The position numbers and the translations under genes were made by a program. Under the pieces are notes generated by a model. The model made no database searches. It saw only the letters and a program-made list of their open reading frames with translations, and had not been told where the DNA came from. A DNA stretch of 64,000 bases from assembly GCF_013072695.1 (NCBI RefSeq), contig NZ_LXUK01000022.1, forward strand, positions 431,084 to 495,083, in the 5' to 3' direction. This stretch comes from Acinetobacter sp. Ac_5812 (lineage in GTDB: Bacteria; Pseudomonadota; Gammaproteobacteria; Pseudomonadales; Moraxellaceae). Positions 54,049 through 63,503 of the stretch are shown piece after piece (positions within the stretch are counted from its first letter, which is position 1; each line of letters starts with the position of its first letter).

Positions 54049-54525
54049 TCAGAAAGAGATTAAGAGTGGAGGTGCTCGACCTTGAGGGGTGAGAAAAAGT
54101 TGTTGAAGCTGAAAGAAAACATGGAAATAGTTTTCAATAAAGGCCAGAAAACGAACCTGAATCCTGATCAGTATGTGTCGCAGATCAAGATCAGGTAAAG
54201 GGAGTACATGGCTATACACCACACAATATTGACATTGGTGGTTGGCATCATGGTGATGATGCTGACTAAACGGTGTTTTCGCTTCAGCTGAAAATTTATG
54301 CTGTTGATGTTCCATATCATGTGGTGAGTTAAGCATATGATCATGCTGATTCACTATATGATGGCTATGGAATGCAGAGGTAGAATGATGGTCTTGTAAT
54401 AAAATTTGGGTAATAGTCTCACATACTGGAGAAACTTGATATTTCTCTGGCAGCAATGGCTGTAAGAACACAGCGATTTGTAAAAAGATTGCATAGAACC
54501 CAAGCAATCTTCCAAGCATCAACAC
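54049..54525 (-). CDS. His-rich DUF2946-like exported/membrane protein
   Basis: 158 residues: N-terminal hydrophobic segment (about 5-24), a His-rich middle (many His between about 45 and 105, including HHHHD), a CQYC pair (about 103-106) and a C-terminal GRAPP motif seen in DUF2946 proteins. The His/Cys content suggests metal binding in the periplasm, probably copper. Family match is by pattern. Confidence 0.66.
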   Translation of the reverse strand: MLMLGRLLGFYAIFLQIAVFLQPLLPEKYQVSPVCETITQILLQDHHSTSAFHSHHIVNQHDHMLNSPHDMEHQQHKFSAEAKTPFSQHHHHDANHQCQYCVVYSHVLPLPDLDLRHILIRIQVRFLAFIENYFHVFFQLQQLFLTPQGRAPPLLISF

Positions 54526-54813
54526 CCGATTGATCTCTTTATGGAAACCATTGGAGAAATACTATAACAAAGAAATCTTTTTTTTAAAGAGGATACTTAA
54601 TTATTTTTAATGAATAATGATAAATTTTTTACATGAATAATTATTTAATTTCATCACTATAGATGGATTTTTGTGCATTTTTATCGTTAAATTTTTCTTA
54701 ATAATTTTAATAATTTTAATAATTTTTTTATGATAGGCCTAAAATGTTTAGCTTAAGCGTTTATTTATTAGCAAATCAAAAATAGCTAATATGTTATTAA
54801 TTTAAAAATATAG

Positions 54814-55236
54814 ATGATGAGAATGAAAAAAGGCTTAAAGCTAGATCATGATGCACTTTTTATGCGGTTATTCTTCAAATCTTCGCCTGAAGTTACGGAT
54901 GAAGAGGTGGAATACTACCGTGAATATCCTGATCAAATTGATGAAATAACTGCCCCGATCAATATCCATAAATTTTTTCTCTGGGCTGGTGCACTTTTAG
55001 GCATTGTGATTGTTGCGATTGCAAAATTTCTTAAATATTCAGGTGCATTGAGCTTTTTATCAGAAGGCATATTTGAATTTGTCATTGATATCGTCTATGA
55101 AAGTGGTATTGCATTGATTGGTGCAGCAGTCACCGCTTATATGCTTGGTGTCGTGTTGAATAAGCAACAAGATAATGCTGCAAAGTGGCGTGAAGAAATT
55201 CGTCGAAGAATAAAAGGAGATCAGGCTCAGCCCTAA
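54814..55236 (+). CDS. Small membrane protein of unknown function
   Basis: 140 residues. A charged N-terminus (about 1-52), two TM helices (about 53-72 and 98-122) and a short basic tail. No recognised family. In-frame ATGs at 54814, 54817 and 54823 have no clear ribosome binding site. It lies upstream of the Zur-type palindrome and is probably a separate unit. Confidence 0.55.
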   Translation: MMRMKKGLKLDHDALFMRLFFKSSPEVTDEEVEYYREYPDQIDEITAPINIHKFFLWAGALLGIVIVAIAKFLKYSGALSFLSEGIFEFVIDIVYESGIALIGAAVTAYMLGVVLNKQQDNAAKWREEIRRRIKGDQAQP

Positions 55237-55270
55237 GCATCTACAAGTATTTGTTTAATGTTTGTGCTTG

Positions 55271-55310
55271 CACCATCAATTGTTATGTTATAACATAACA
55301 ATTGATGGTG
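55271..55310. promoter_or_regulatory. Perfect 40-bp palindrome with overlapping Zur-like boxes
   Basis: The two 20-bp halves are exact reverse complements with no loop. It contains TGTTATGTTATAACA (55281-55295) and TGTTATAACATAACA (55286-55300), both fitting TGTTATNNTATAACA-type Zur sites. It is 48 bp upstream of the lipoprotein peptidase start. No U-tract follows, so it is not a terminator. Confidence 0.7.
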
Positions 55311-55357
55311 ATGAAATTGCCATCTGTACTTTGATGACAGGGTGGTGGTGTATCGAC

Positions 55358-56113
55358 ATGAGGAATATTTATCTTTTAGGTTTTATTTTTTGTGTTTCAG
55401 CATGTCAATACAATACGCAAAACCCTAAACAAACGACTAACTCCATTATTAAAACTTCATCTTTTAATAATAAAATCAATAAAATATCTGATTTTTCACA
55501 ACAAAACATGGCCCCATCTTCATATTTAAAATGGTCAGGCCAAATTGAACATCAGCAGCAGATAAAGGCCTATAAAACTTTTTTAAAAAATAAGGGGCTG
55601 GTTTTTTATATTCCTGACCATGAATTTCTACAGACTGCTAAGGATTGGCAAAAGTGCCATGCCAATGAATATGAAGTTCCTCATCAAGAACTTTGGAACA
55701 ACATTATTCCAACACTGAATATTTTGAATCAGTTGGTTGAGCAGCACGTGATTCAAAATTTCACAGTGACATCCGTTTATCGAAATAATTTATTAAATCG
55801 GTGCGCTGGTGGAGCTGGAAGTTCAAGACATGTTTTTAATGCAGCTTTAGATTTCCGAATTGGCGATCAGAACCCAGATGCTAAACAGCAAATATTCATC
55901 CAAGAAACGAAACTGAAACTTTGCCAATTTTGGTTAGATCACGGTGAAACACTGCATATGGGATTGGGTGTCTATGAATCAGGACAAATCCATATTGATG
56001 CTGCTGGTTATCGTACATGGGGTGCGGATCATCGTTATACATCATCACCATGTATGAAAGATTTTTCTAATTCTGTTATCTCACGATTCAACACGATGGG
56101 TAAAACCAAATGA
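55358..56113 (+). CDS. zrlA: Zinc-regulated lipoprotein peptidase (M15-like, ZrlA-like)
   Basis: About 251 residues: lipoprotein signal with lipobox VSAC, then an M15A/DD-carboxypeptidase-like domain with zinc ligands in SRHVFNAALDF (His, Asp) and QIHID (His). It should trim peptidoglycan in the envelope. Its place behind a Zur-like palindrome and before a zigA-like GTPase matches the zinc-regulated peptidase ZrlA of A. baumannii. ATG 55358 gives the lipoprotein signal; the ORF also extends upstream through the palindrome. Confidence 0.75.
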   Translation: MRNIYLLGFIFCVSACQYNTQNPKQTTNSIIKTSSFNNKINKISDFSQQNMAPSSYLKWSGQIEHQQQIKAYKTFLKNKGLVFYIPDHEFLQTAKDWQKCHANEYEVPHQELWNNIIPTLNILNQLVEQHVIQNFTVTSVYRNNLLNRCAGGAGSSRHVFNAALDFRIGDQNPDAKQQIFIQETKLKLCQFWLDHGETLHMGLGVYESGQIHIDAAGYRTWGADHRYTSSPCMKDFSNSVISRFNTMGKTK

Positions 56114-56219
56114 AAGCAAAACATGCCAATTCTCAATCCTAATCATTAAAGAATATTAGATCTAAATCTTCCGTGCTTTTAAGCATGGATTCTAAAAAAC
56201 TTAAACAGTGAGAACGCCA

Positions 56220-57446
56220 ATGAATCATTCTTTAGCCACTCCATCAAAACTTCCTGTAACAGTATTATCAGGTTTTTTGGGCGTAGGAAAAACGACGCTA
56301 CTGAATCATATTTTAAACAATCGAGAAGGCAGGAAAGTTGCTGTAATTGTTAATGATATGTCTGAAATTAATATTGATGCTGCTTTAGTCCGAGAAGGTG
56401 GAGCAGAGCTATCACGAACAGATGAGAAATTGGTTGAGATGAGTAATGGCTGTATTTGCTGTACTTTGAGAGAAGATCTATTACTTGAGGTACGCCGTTT
56501 AGCCGAGGATCAACGTTTTGACCAATTGGTGATTGAGTCAACAGGTATTTCTGAGCCTTTACCTGTTGCTGAAACTTTTACTTTTGAAGATGAAAATGGT
56601 ATCTCATTAAATGAATTTGCCCGACTAGATACAATGGTGACCGTGGTTGATGCTTATAATTTTCTAAAAGACTATAGTTCGCTAGACAGTTTACAATCTC
56701 GAGGAGAATCATTAAGTGAAGAAGATCAACGGAATGTCGTCGATCTCTTAATTGATCAAATTGAATTTTGTGACGTAATCGTATTGAATAAAGTCGATTT
56801 AGTCGACGAACAAGAAAAAGCCAGACTATTTGGAATTCTCCATTCACTTAACCCAAGAGCAAAAATCGAAACATCAGAATTCGGACGGGTTGATCTTAAG
56901 TCTGTATTGAATACGCACTTATTCGATTTTCACGAAGCAGCTCAAGCACCAGGATGGCTAAAAGAGCTTAGAGGGGAACATCAACCAGAAACCGAAGAGT
57001 ATGGAATAAGCAGCTTTGTCTATAATGCTCGACGACCATTTCATCCACAACGCTTCTTTGATTTTGTCCAATCTGAATGGCCTGGGGTGATTCGTTCAAA
57101 GGGCTTTTTCTGGTTAGCATCTCACCCAGAGTTTGCGGGTTCTTGGTCTCAAGCTGGCGCTATGGCGAGACATGGGGTTGCAGGTTATTGGTGGGCAGCT
57201 GTACCAGATGAACATTGGCCAGAAGATCAACAAAGTCGCGAAGCTATTGAAAAGAAATGGGACGATCTAACAGGAGATGCCAGACAAGAAATCGTTTTGA
57301 TTGGAATGGAAATGAATCAGTCTGAACTGATTCATAGTTTCAATGCTTGCTTATTAAATGATGAAGAAATGGCACTCGGGGCAAATGCGTGGAAAAGCTT
57401 TGACAATCCATTTCTAGAATGGGATGAAATGACTCAAAACAACTAA
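56220..57446 (+). CDS. zigA: COG0523/CobW-family GTPase, ZigA-like zinc metallochaperone
   Basis: About 408 residues: Walker [12 protein letters not shown] (about 16-26), the metal-binding GCICC (about 80-84), ESTGISEP, G4 motif LNKVDLVD, and a CobW C-terminal domain (about 265-390). Such GTPases move zinc to client enzymes during zinc starvation; ZigA is the Acinetobacter example. ATG 56220 is preferred over GTG 56208. It follows zrlA by 106 bp and may be co-transcribed or separately regulated. Confidence 0.83.
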   Translation: MNHSLATPSKLPVTVLSGFLGVGKTTLLNHILNNREGRKVAVIVNDMSEINIDAALVREGGAELSRTDEKLVEMSNGCICCTLREDLLLEVRRLAEDQRFDQLVIESTGISEPLPVAETFTFEDENGISLNEFARLDTMVTVVDAYNFLKDYSSLDSLQSRGESLSEEDQRNVVDLLIDQIEFCDVIVLNKVDLVDEQEKARLFGILHSLNPRAKIETSEFGRVDLKSVLNTHLFDFHEAAQAPGWLKELRGEHQPETEEYGISSFVYNARRPFHPQRFFDFVQSEWPGVIRSKGFFWLASHPEFAGSWSQAGAMARHGVAGYWWAAVPDEHWPEDQQSREAIEKKWDDLTGDARQEIVLIGMEMNQSELIHSFNACLLNDEEMALGANAWKSFDNPFLEWDEMTQNN

Positions 57447-57472
57447 ATTTAGTTCTGATAAATATCGATGAA

Positions 57473-57503
57473 AAACAAGAGAGGTTAAAAACTCTCTTGT
57501 TTA
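57473..57503. terminator. Bidirectional terminator after zigA and the reductase gene
   Basis: An 11-bp perfect stem (AAACAAGAGAG with CTCTCTTGTTT), 8-base loop, with A-rich left and T-rich right flanks, between convergent genes. Confidence 0.82.
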
Positions 57504-57516
57504 ATCTCTAACGTTT

Positions 57517-58362
57517 TTATACAGGCATATCTAAATCATCAAATGTTTCTAGGGTTTTTCCTGCTTCCAAATGCTTTTGATAATATTCCAACCGAACTTC
57601 ATCTAAAATTGTACTTGAAAGACCAACATTCCAATAACCTGTCACTTGTACATCTTTTTTAGGCAGTGATTTTTCCTCCAAAAAGAATTTGCGAATTGCT
57701 CGGGCTTCATTCCGTTCGCATGCAGCCCAAACACCTAGGTTATTTGTTTTTTTGAATTGGTAAGCAGCTTTAAGCAACAGCCCCATTTTTCCTGCTTGAT
57801 CTTGGCATTCTCTTTGCAGTAAATGTATTTGGACATTTTGTTGATGTGGTAGATAGTCGCAAATATTGGCATCATGGCTTTCAATAAAAATATCTGCAGT
57901 AATATTGTTTTGCCAATGTTGCAAGATTGAATAAAGCGCAGGTAGGGCAGTTTCATCGGCAAACATCACGATATGCTTTTCTGCCTCAAAATCTGGAACA
58001 AAATGCGGCCTTGGTCCAATCAGTTGAGTTGTTGTTCCTACCTTTGCTTGATGTATCCATTGCATTGCAGGACTCTCATCTTCATGTTCGATCAGATCAA
58101 TTTCTACTTCTTGAAGATCATGATTAAATGCACGAATCGTGTAAACACGGGTTAAATTTTCAGAAACCTCGATACGGACAGCTAAATTTGGCTTATCCCA
58201 TATATCTGGTTGATTTGTATTAATTTTACCGTGAACTCTTAAAATGCTTGGGAATGGCCTTGAAATTGCAGTAATTGTCATCTCGGTCTGTTCGAGATTT
58301 CTCATATGATCATTTTGTTTGAGTATATTGTTATCGTTTGAAGTCACTTTTTGCTTAGTCAT
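57517..58362 (-). CDS. Siderophore-interacting protein (FAD ferric-siderophore reductase)
   Basis: About 281 residues, SIP/ViuB-like family: FAD-binding region (RVYTIRAFNHDLQEVEIDLIEH, about 100-120) and NAD(P)H-binding domain (about 140-265; MFADETALPALYSIL and GVWAACERNEARAIRKFF). It releases iron from ferric siderophores in the cytoplasm. ATG 58362 after AGGTAA is preferred over ATG 58398. A Fur-like box lies upstream. Confidence 0.86.
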   Translation of the reverse strand: MTKQKVTSNDNNILKQNDHMRNLEQTEMTITAISRPFPSILRVHGKINTNQPDIWDKPNLAVRIEVSENLTRVYTIRAFNHDLQEVEIDLIEHEDESPAMQWIHQAKVGTTTQLIGPRPHFVPDFEAEKHIVMFADETALPALYSILQHWQNNITADIFIESHDANICDYLPHQQNVQIHLLQRECQDQAGKMGLLLKAAYQFKKTNNLGVWAACERNEARAIRKFFLEEKSLPKKDVQVTGYWNVGLSSTILDEVRLEYYQKHLEAGKTLETFDDLDMPV

Positions 58363-58412
58363 TGTCAATTTACCTATCATAATTAAGTGAAATTTCATTA
58401 ATTATGCATAGT

Positions 58413-58429
58413 AATGATAATTATTTGCA
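58413..58429. promoter_or_regulatory. Fur-like box upstream of the siderophore-interacting protein
   Basis: AATGATAATTATTTGCA matches most positions of the Fur consensus and shares ATGATAATTATT with the box at 36252. It lies about 50-67 bp upstream of the start. Confidence 0.68.
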
Positions 58430-58449
58430 ATAACTTGTGCGTAAAATAA

Positions 58450-58483
58450 GAGCGCGAGAATGCTTTCGACATTTTCTCGCTCA
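58450..58483 (-). terminator. Terminator of the 503-residue protein gene
   Basis: An imperfect stem GAGCGCGAGAA with TTCTCGCTC around a loop of about 12 bases; minus-strand continuation CTTATTTTAC is U-rich. 19 bp beyond the stop. Confidence 0.55.
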
Positions 58484-58501
58484 ACTTAAAATAGCCTTTT
58501 G

Positions 58502-60013
58502 TTAGAACTTTTCTCTTATCCAACCATATGCAGCTGCAAAGGGCAAAGCAGTTCGCGCCAAGTAAGGTACATGCCACAAGCCGCCATGATTGGCATTTTC
58601 CATAATCAACTCTAAGGGATGATTTAGCTGTTTGCTTGGATTAGTCGCACTTTCTGGATTATTTAAATCATGTACCCAAAGTGCTGCCATGATGGCATTG
58701 GTCGTCTCTGGACTAAATGTTTCTACTTTAAATAAATCTGCACCAGCAAAGGCAGCTTTGAGAATTGGGTTTTTAACCACGGAGTGGGTTGTTGTAGAGG
58801 GCGCAATATTGATGACCGTTTTTTGGCCACGTGCACGGCTGCGTATTGCAAACCATTGTTGTAGACGTTTAGCAAGAGCGTAGTTCGGCCCTTGTTCAAT
58901 GACCATACAATCGGAGATACCATACTGTTGACCATTATCAGATTGGATTAACTGCTTTGCATTTGGTTTAAAGAAGTTAGTCAAGGAAATATTGTGAATA
59001 GATCGAGTGAGTAACTTTTCTATCATTGGACGTTGTTGAGTTTTTTCTTGTATGGAATTCACTACAGCTTTTGGAATCGCATAAATATCAGTTGGTGTCA
59101 GCATAAACATGATACTACTATCCGCTTTTTGTTTGCTCACTTGCTCCATAATGCTGATCATAGCAATTGAAACACGGACATGTTTTTCACCATCTAAATA
59201 TGCAATTCCTGCAAGATCTAAGGTTTCCGCAAAGGTATTCAGCCAATTCGCAATTTCTGGAGTTTGGGTTAATAGATTGGCACCGAGCTGTTTCTCTTTA
59301 TTGGCTAAGCTGATCTGTGGAGCGATCAATGTCGCATTACCTTGCTGAACTGTTTGAGTAATTTTTTCCCAGATTTTAGGATTTGGTAAATCAATCGCAA
59401 TAATATTGGCACGCCATTTTGCCAACCAACTAAGGGGGCCCGCTTCAGAAGCTGCACCGAACAACACCATAGTCCGTGAAGATAGATCAAACCATTCAGG
59501 ATGAGCTTGAAGTAGGCGCAGTGCTTTTGCATGGCTAGGTTCGATAACTTTTTGATTTTCCCAGTGATCTATTTGTTTGAGTAATGCTTGTCCCTGTAAT
59601 TTTTCTCCATTGAAAGGAATATACCAAGGTTCAATCGCAGAATTACCTACACCCTTTAAGACATAGTTATCAAAAGGTTGGTCTTCAATATTAGACATTG
59701 CTTGCTCTAAAGTCGATTGTTGACCAGCTCGGTTAAATGTGAAGAGACTTTTAGCTGCATCTAGACCATTTTGAGCAATGAGTAATGGATAATGTACCGA
59801 GCTGATTCCTGTTTTAACGAGTTCTTGAAAGTAAGCAGGGTACTTTTTTCTCCAATTTTTTTCTGCTTTAAGTTGTGATGCAAGTGGAGAATCAACACTA
59901 CTCAATGCGGCATATAAAATTTTCTTTGCTGTATTTGTTGTACTGGGAGTCTGTTTGCCGGATTGAATTGGAAATTGTATCCCATCATTTTTAGACTGTA
60001 ATATATTACTCAA
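58502..60013 (-). CDS. Uncharacterised 503-residue protein
   Basis: I do not recognise a named family. No signal peptide or clear TM segment. A central region (VLFGAASEAGPLSWLAKWRANIIAIDLPN, about 200-228) looks like a Rossmann beta-alpha-beta unit, a long N-terminal helix-rich part includes WRKKYPAYFQELVKTG, and the C-terminus (HGGLWHVPYLARTALPFAAAYGW) is Gly/Ala-rich and aromatic. It may be an SDR-like or nucleotide-binding enzyme. Monocistronic, with a hairpin in the 5' leader. Confidence 0.6.
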   Translation of the reverse strand: MSNILQSKNDGIQFPIQSGKQTPSTTNTAKKILYAALSSVDSPLASQLKAEKNWRKKYPAYFQELVKTGISSVHYPLLIAQNGLDAAKSLFTFNRAGQQSTLEQAMSNIEDQPFDNYVLKGVGNSAIEPWYIPFNGEKLQGQALLKQIDHWENQKVIEPSHAKALRLLQAHPEWFDLSSRTMVLFGAASEAGPLSWLAKWRANIIAIDLPNPKIWEKITQTVQQGNATLIAPQISLANKEKQLGANLLTQTPEIANWLNTFAETLDLAGIAYLDGEKHVRVSIAMISIMEQVSKQKADSSIMFMLTPTDIYAIPKAVVNSIQEKTQQRPMIEKLLTRSIHNISLTNFFKPNAKQLIQSDNGQQYGISDCMVIEQGPNYALAKRLQQWFAIRSRARGQKTVINIAPSTTTHSVVKNPILKAAFAGADLFKVETFSPETTNAIMAALWVHDLNNPESATNPSKQLNHPLELIMENANHGGLWHVPYLARTALPFAAAYGWIREKF

Positions 60014-60351
60014 CTCACTGCTCCCATCTATTGAATCCAGACATCCTAGGTCAGGATGTCTCTATGCTTTTTCCATTCTATCCTTCAGAATAAAGCCAAA
60101 TCCTGAAATACAAAATAGCGAAAATAGTGCAATTGATTGACTTTTTTGAATAGATAAAATGTCGCAATAAATTTGATGATTGGTTGAAAAATCTTTTTTA
60201 TACAATTTGTTATGATAAAATATGTGCTTTTATATTGATTACATTGATAGGTAAAATATTACTTTATACATACTTAAGTTGCTTTAATGAATAAGCTATT
60301 GCAGTCCGATGAGCATTTTAAATCAAGGACTAATAGTCACAATACATGGGA
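60014..60351. other. 338-bp AT-rich interval with one hairpin
   Basis: No convincing gene. The 9-bp inverted repeat AGACATCCT/AGGATGTCT (60039-60047, 60053-60061) lies 26 bp upstream of the minus-strand gene and could be an operator or leader hairpin. The remainder is AT-rich; I see nothing else. Confidence 0.45.
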
Positions 60352-60954
60352 TTATCGGTGCTCATTTCCTGATACAGCCATTGTGTTGGCACAATTACTT
60401 TTCGCATATTCAACAAATTTCTCTAATCCCATTGTCTCAGCTTTCACTTTACAGCGATATATTACTCCATACATTGGATGTTTTTGCTCATTGGTCATAT
60501 AGTAATTTTTAATATGAACAAAAGAATAATAATGGAACAGGGTAGAGTTTTCATCGCCATCATAGACATATTGCGTACCTGTAAAATGTATATGCAAGGC
60601 TTTGGTTTGGTTCATTAATTCATCTAAACTATCCATAACTTCATGAGTACAGATGTCGAATGCTTTTGTTTCTTTTTTATCAAGATTTTTTAAGTAATCA
60701 TCAGCGCATTGTCTGATATACGCTTCATAAACCATTCCATTTTCTTTCTTAACCGAAAAATATTGATAGCTTTTATTGGCAAGTGTCTTTATTTGGTTCT
60801 TTTCAATAAATTCTTTTCCATTGATTGTAATTAATGATTCTTGCAAATCTTTATCCAACAAAAGCGATAAGTTTTTTGCTAAACAAATTGATGAACTAAG
60901 ACCCATACACATAAATAAGGGGAGGATTCGAAAAGACAATTGATACAGGTTCAT
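60352..60954 (-). CDS. Exported protein of unknown function
   Basis: 200 residues with a signal peptide (about 1-26; FMCMGLSSSICLA/K). The mature part has four Cys in pairs separated by sequence (QCADD, DICTHE, YRCKV, NCANT), which could form two disulfides in the periplasm. No recognised family; single-gene unit. Confidence 0.55.
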   Translation of the reverse strand: MNLYQLSFRILPLFMCMGLSSSICLAKNLSLLLDKDLQESLITINGKEFIEKNQIKTLANKSYQYFSVKKENGMVYEAYIRQCADDYLKNLDKKETKAFDICTHEVMDSLDELMNQTKALHIHFTGTQYVYDGDENSTLFHYYSFVHIKNYYMTNEQKHPMYGVIYRCKVKAETMGLEKFVEYAKSNCANTMAVSGNEHR

Positions 60955-61021
60955 GTGTACACCATATAAGATATTGCTTAATTTTTAGTAAGCTATTTCT
61001 TTCATTGAGTTGCGTCTAAAT

Positions 61022-61051
61022 TTTTTATGCTAGCGAACTAGCATAAAAATT
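61022..61051. terminator. Bidirectional terminator after yghU
   Basis: A 12-bp perfect stem (TTTTTATGCTAG with CTAGCATAAAAA) and CGAA tetraloop; on the minus strand it is followed by T-rich sequence after the yghU stop. Confidence 0.82.
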
Positions 61052-61066
61052 TGACTTAAATTTTTC

Positions 61067-61918
61067 TTATTGAAGTTTGTCTTGCGTATTGGTATCAAAA
61101 TCACTTGCATCATGGCGTTCATGCAGTTGAGTTTTCAAGTCTCCGAAAGTACGGTTAACCATTCGTCCTCGTTGCACCGCAGGACGCGCCAGAATGGCAT
61201 CTGCCCAACGTTGTACATGTTTATATTGATCTACAGCTAAGAACTCATCGGCGTTATAAACCCAGCCTTTGACGATACTCCCATACCAAGGGAAGGCAGC
61301 AATATCTGCAATTGAATATTCTGTTCCTGCCAAATATTCGTGTTTTGCTAAATGTTGGTCTAAAACATCCAATAAGCGCTTTGTTTCCATGGCAAAGCGG
61401 TTGATCGCATATTCAATTTTCACGGGTGCATAAGCATAAAAATGTCCTAAACCACCACCGAGGTAGGGTGCGCTGCCCATTTGCCAAAACAGCCAGTTTA
61501 GACATTCAGTACGTGCAGCAAGATCTGTCGGGATAAAGGCTTTAAATTTTTCGGCTAGGTAAAGCAAAATTGAACCTGATTCAAAAACTCTTAATGGCGG
61601 GTTCTGGCTACGATCAACCAATGCTGGAATTTTAGAGTTCGGATTAATTTCGACAAAGCCACTACTGAATTGTTGGCCTTCTCCAATTTTAATCAACCAT
61701 GCATCATATTCGGCATCTTGATATCCCAAGGCTAACAGTTCCTCGAGCAGGATTGTCACTTTTTGGCCATTTGGCGTTGCCAATGAATACAATTGAAGCG
61801 GATGTTTACCAATAGGTAATATATGTTCATAGCGGCTGCCAGACGTGGGTTGATTTAAATCAGATTTTTCTCCAGTCCATTGCCAAACTTGCGGGGGGAT
61901 ATAGTTTGAATCACTCAT
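61067..61918 (-). CDS. yghU: Glutathione S-transferase YghU-like
   Basis: About 283 residues. Strong similarity to YghU: KHPLQLYSLATPNGQKVTILLEELLALG (N-terminal thioredoxin-like domain), YDAWLIKIGEGQQFSSGFVEINPNSKIPAL, and a helical C-terminal domain. YghU-type enzymes have GSH-dependent disulfide-bond reductase or peroxidase activity. ATG 61918 (MSDSNYIPP) is preferred over ATG 61939. Confidence 0.87.
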   Translation of the reverse strand: MSDSNYIPPQVWQWTGEKSDLNQPTSGSRYEHILPIGKHPLQLYSLATPNGQKVTILLEELLALGYQDAEYDAWLIKIGEGQQFSSGFVEINPNSKIPALVDRSQNPPLRVFESGSILLYLAEKFKAFIPTDLAARTECLNWLFWQMGSAPYLGGGLGHFYAYAPVKIEYAINRFAMETKRLLDVLDQHLAKHEYLAGTEYSIADIAAFPWYGSIVKGWVYNADEFLAVDQYKHVQRWADAILARPAVQRGRMVNRTFGDLKTQLHERHDASDFDTNTQDKLQ

Positions 61919-62033
61919 TGTTATTTGCCATATGATCAACAGATCATTCTAGTCTAGGCGAGCTGACCTAAGATTGGGTAGCTTTTTTGTGGCAAAGCTT
62001 TATTCATTTTTCTGAGAATGTTATTCCTCTTTT

Positions 62034-62951
62034 TCACTGCTCTAACGTAGGCTTAATCTTTTGAAAATGTTGATGAATCACACTGAGCCATGCTTGTACT
62101 GCAGGTGAGACGGGAAGGTTCTTTTTCCATGCCATGGCCAAATGCCATTGAATGTTGGGCTTTTCCAGAGGGATTGCTGCGAATAATTGGGGATCGAGCA
62201 TATCGGTATAATATTGTGGCAGTAAGGCAATGCCCATACGTTGTAGCACCATATCAGCCAATAAATTCCATTGACTGGTACGACAAGCAATAGTGGGGTA
62301 AAAACCGTGCTGTTGGCAGGCTTCAAGAATGATGCTGTTGAGCGAAAAATTTTCAGGAAACATCAGAAAGGATTGATGTTGCAGTTCTTCCAAATTTATT
62401 TTCTTCCGAGTTGCCCAAGTTGCATCTCGTCGCAATAGCACCATCAGTGGGTAATCACACAGTTCGATACTGTTGAAAATTTGATGGTCAAAGGGCTGTA
62501 ATAACACACCGACATCGAGTTCGTTATTCAATAAGGCTTGCTCGATCCCTCGAGAACCGACTTCGAGAAAAGCAAGTTCGATATCTGGCCATTGCTGATG
62601 ATAATCAAACAGGGCAGTAGTGAGGAGTTGCGAACCGAGGGGTGGCACACCGAGTTTTAAGGTCCCTGTTTTTAATTGTTGATAATTTTCAATTTCAAAA
62701 AAGATATTTTGCTCAGCTTGCAGCAATTCTAAAGCATGTTGATAAACACGCTGTCCAATTTCAGTCAGTTCAACCTGTCTTTTTCGGCCATGTTCAGGCT
62801 TCACAAAAAGCTGTACCTGTAGTTGTTCTTCTAGCTGCTGCAGCATTTTACTAATGGTCGGCTGCGTTAGGGAGAGCACTTCAGCAGTACGGGTAAAGCT
62901 TTTGCTTTTAACCAAATGAACAAAGCATTGTAATGATTTGAGAGAAAGCAT
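62034..62951 (-). CDS. LysR-family regulator divergent from cidAB (CidR-like)
   Basis: About 305 residues: N-terminal HTH (LKSLQCFVHLVKSKSFTRTAEVLSLTQPTISKMLQQLEEQL) and effector domain. Divergence from cidA/cidB is the usual arrangement for CidR, which activates the operon. ATG 62951 gives the standard LysR N-terminus; ATG 62981 would add 10 residues. Confidence 0.85.
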   Translation of the reverse strand: MLSLKSLQCFVHLVKSKSFTRTAEVLSLTQPTISKMLQQLEEQLQVQLFVKPEHGRKRQVELTEIGQRVYQHALELLQAEQNIFFEIENYQQLKTGTLKLGVPPLGSQLLTTALFDYHQQWPDIELAFLEVGSRGIEQALLNNELDVGVLLQPFDHQIFNSIELCDYPLMVLLRRDATWATRKKINLEELQHQSFLMFPENFSLNSIILEACQQHGFYPTIACRTSQWNLLADMVLQRMGIALLPQYYTDMLDPQLFAAIPLEKPNIQWHLAMAWKKNLPVSPAVQAWLSVIHQHFQKIKPTLEQ

Positions 62952-63061
62952 AGTCAATCTAAAATTATTCCATTTAGGCATAATTTTAGCATGAATAATT
63001 CATATTATATCGATGTACAGTGGATAAGATAATCATGTTGTTCACCATTTGATGTTGTTAA

Positions 63062-63493
63062 ATGAGTACCAAAGCTGTTTCTGAATCTCTCCCACAAAAC
63101 TCACTGTTGGCATTAGTTAAACAAATTTTGATTCTTGCTGCATTTTGGTTGGCAGGTTATGTGTTAAACCAGAAACTGGGTATCCCAATTTCAGCAGGGA
63201 TATTGGGTATGTTTCTATTGCTTTTCAGCCTGTTTCTTAAAGTAATTAAGATGGATCAAGTGGCAATGGGCGCTACCTTTGTCTTAGGTGAGCTATTGCT
63301 GTTTTTTGTACCTGTGGTGGTCGCCGTCGTGCAATATAAAAGCCTGTTTATGACAGAAGGCTGGCAAATTGTATTGAGTATTGCCATCGGTACTATTCTG
63401 GTTATGTTAAGCACCTGTTTAACCATCCATTATTACAACCGCTTAAAAAGCTATTTACAGATACGTAAACGCTTTCAGCATAAGCACATCTAA
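63062..63493 (+). CDS. cidA: CidA/LrgA family holin-like protein
   Basis: 143 residues with four TM helices and the CidA/LrgA signature (FWLAGYVLNQKLGIPISAGILGMFLLL, then FVPVVVAVVQYKSLF). It forms membrane oligomers and affects autolysis and overflow metabolism together with CidB. It starts a divergent operon controlled by the LysR gene. Confidence 0.87.
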   Translation: MSTKAVSESLPQNSLLALVKQILILAAFWLAGYVLNQKLGIPISAGILGMFLLLFSLFLKVIKMDQVAMGATFVLGELLLFFVPVVVAVVQYKSLFMTEGWQIVLSIAIGTILVMLSTCLTIHYYNRLKSYLQIRKRFQHKHI

Positions 63494-63503
63494 GGCAGTC
63501 AAT

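Noticed and set aside
55271..55310. Transcription terminator at the 40-bp palindrome
   Set aside because: It is loopless, AT-rich and has no U-tract on either side; the Zur-site reading fits better.
55262..55357. Upstream extension of the zrlA-like ORF through the palindrome
   Set aside because: It begins at TTG, reads through the palindrome and hides the lipoprotein signal; ATG 55358 gives a proper lipobox.
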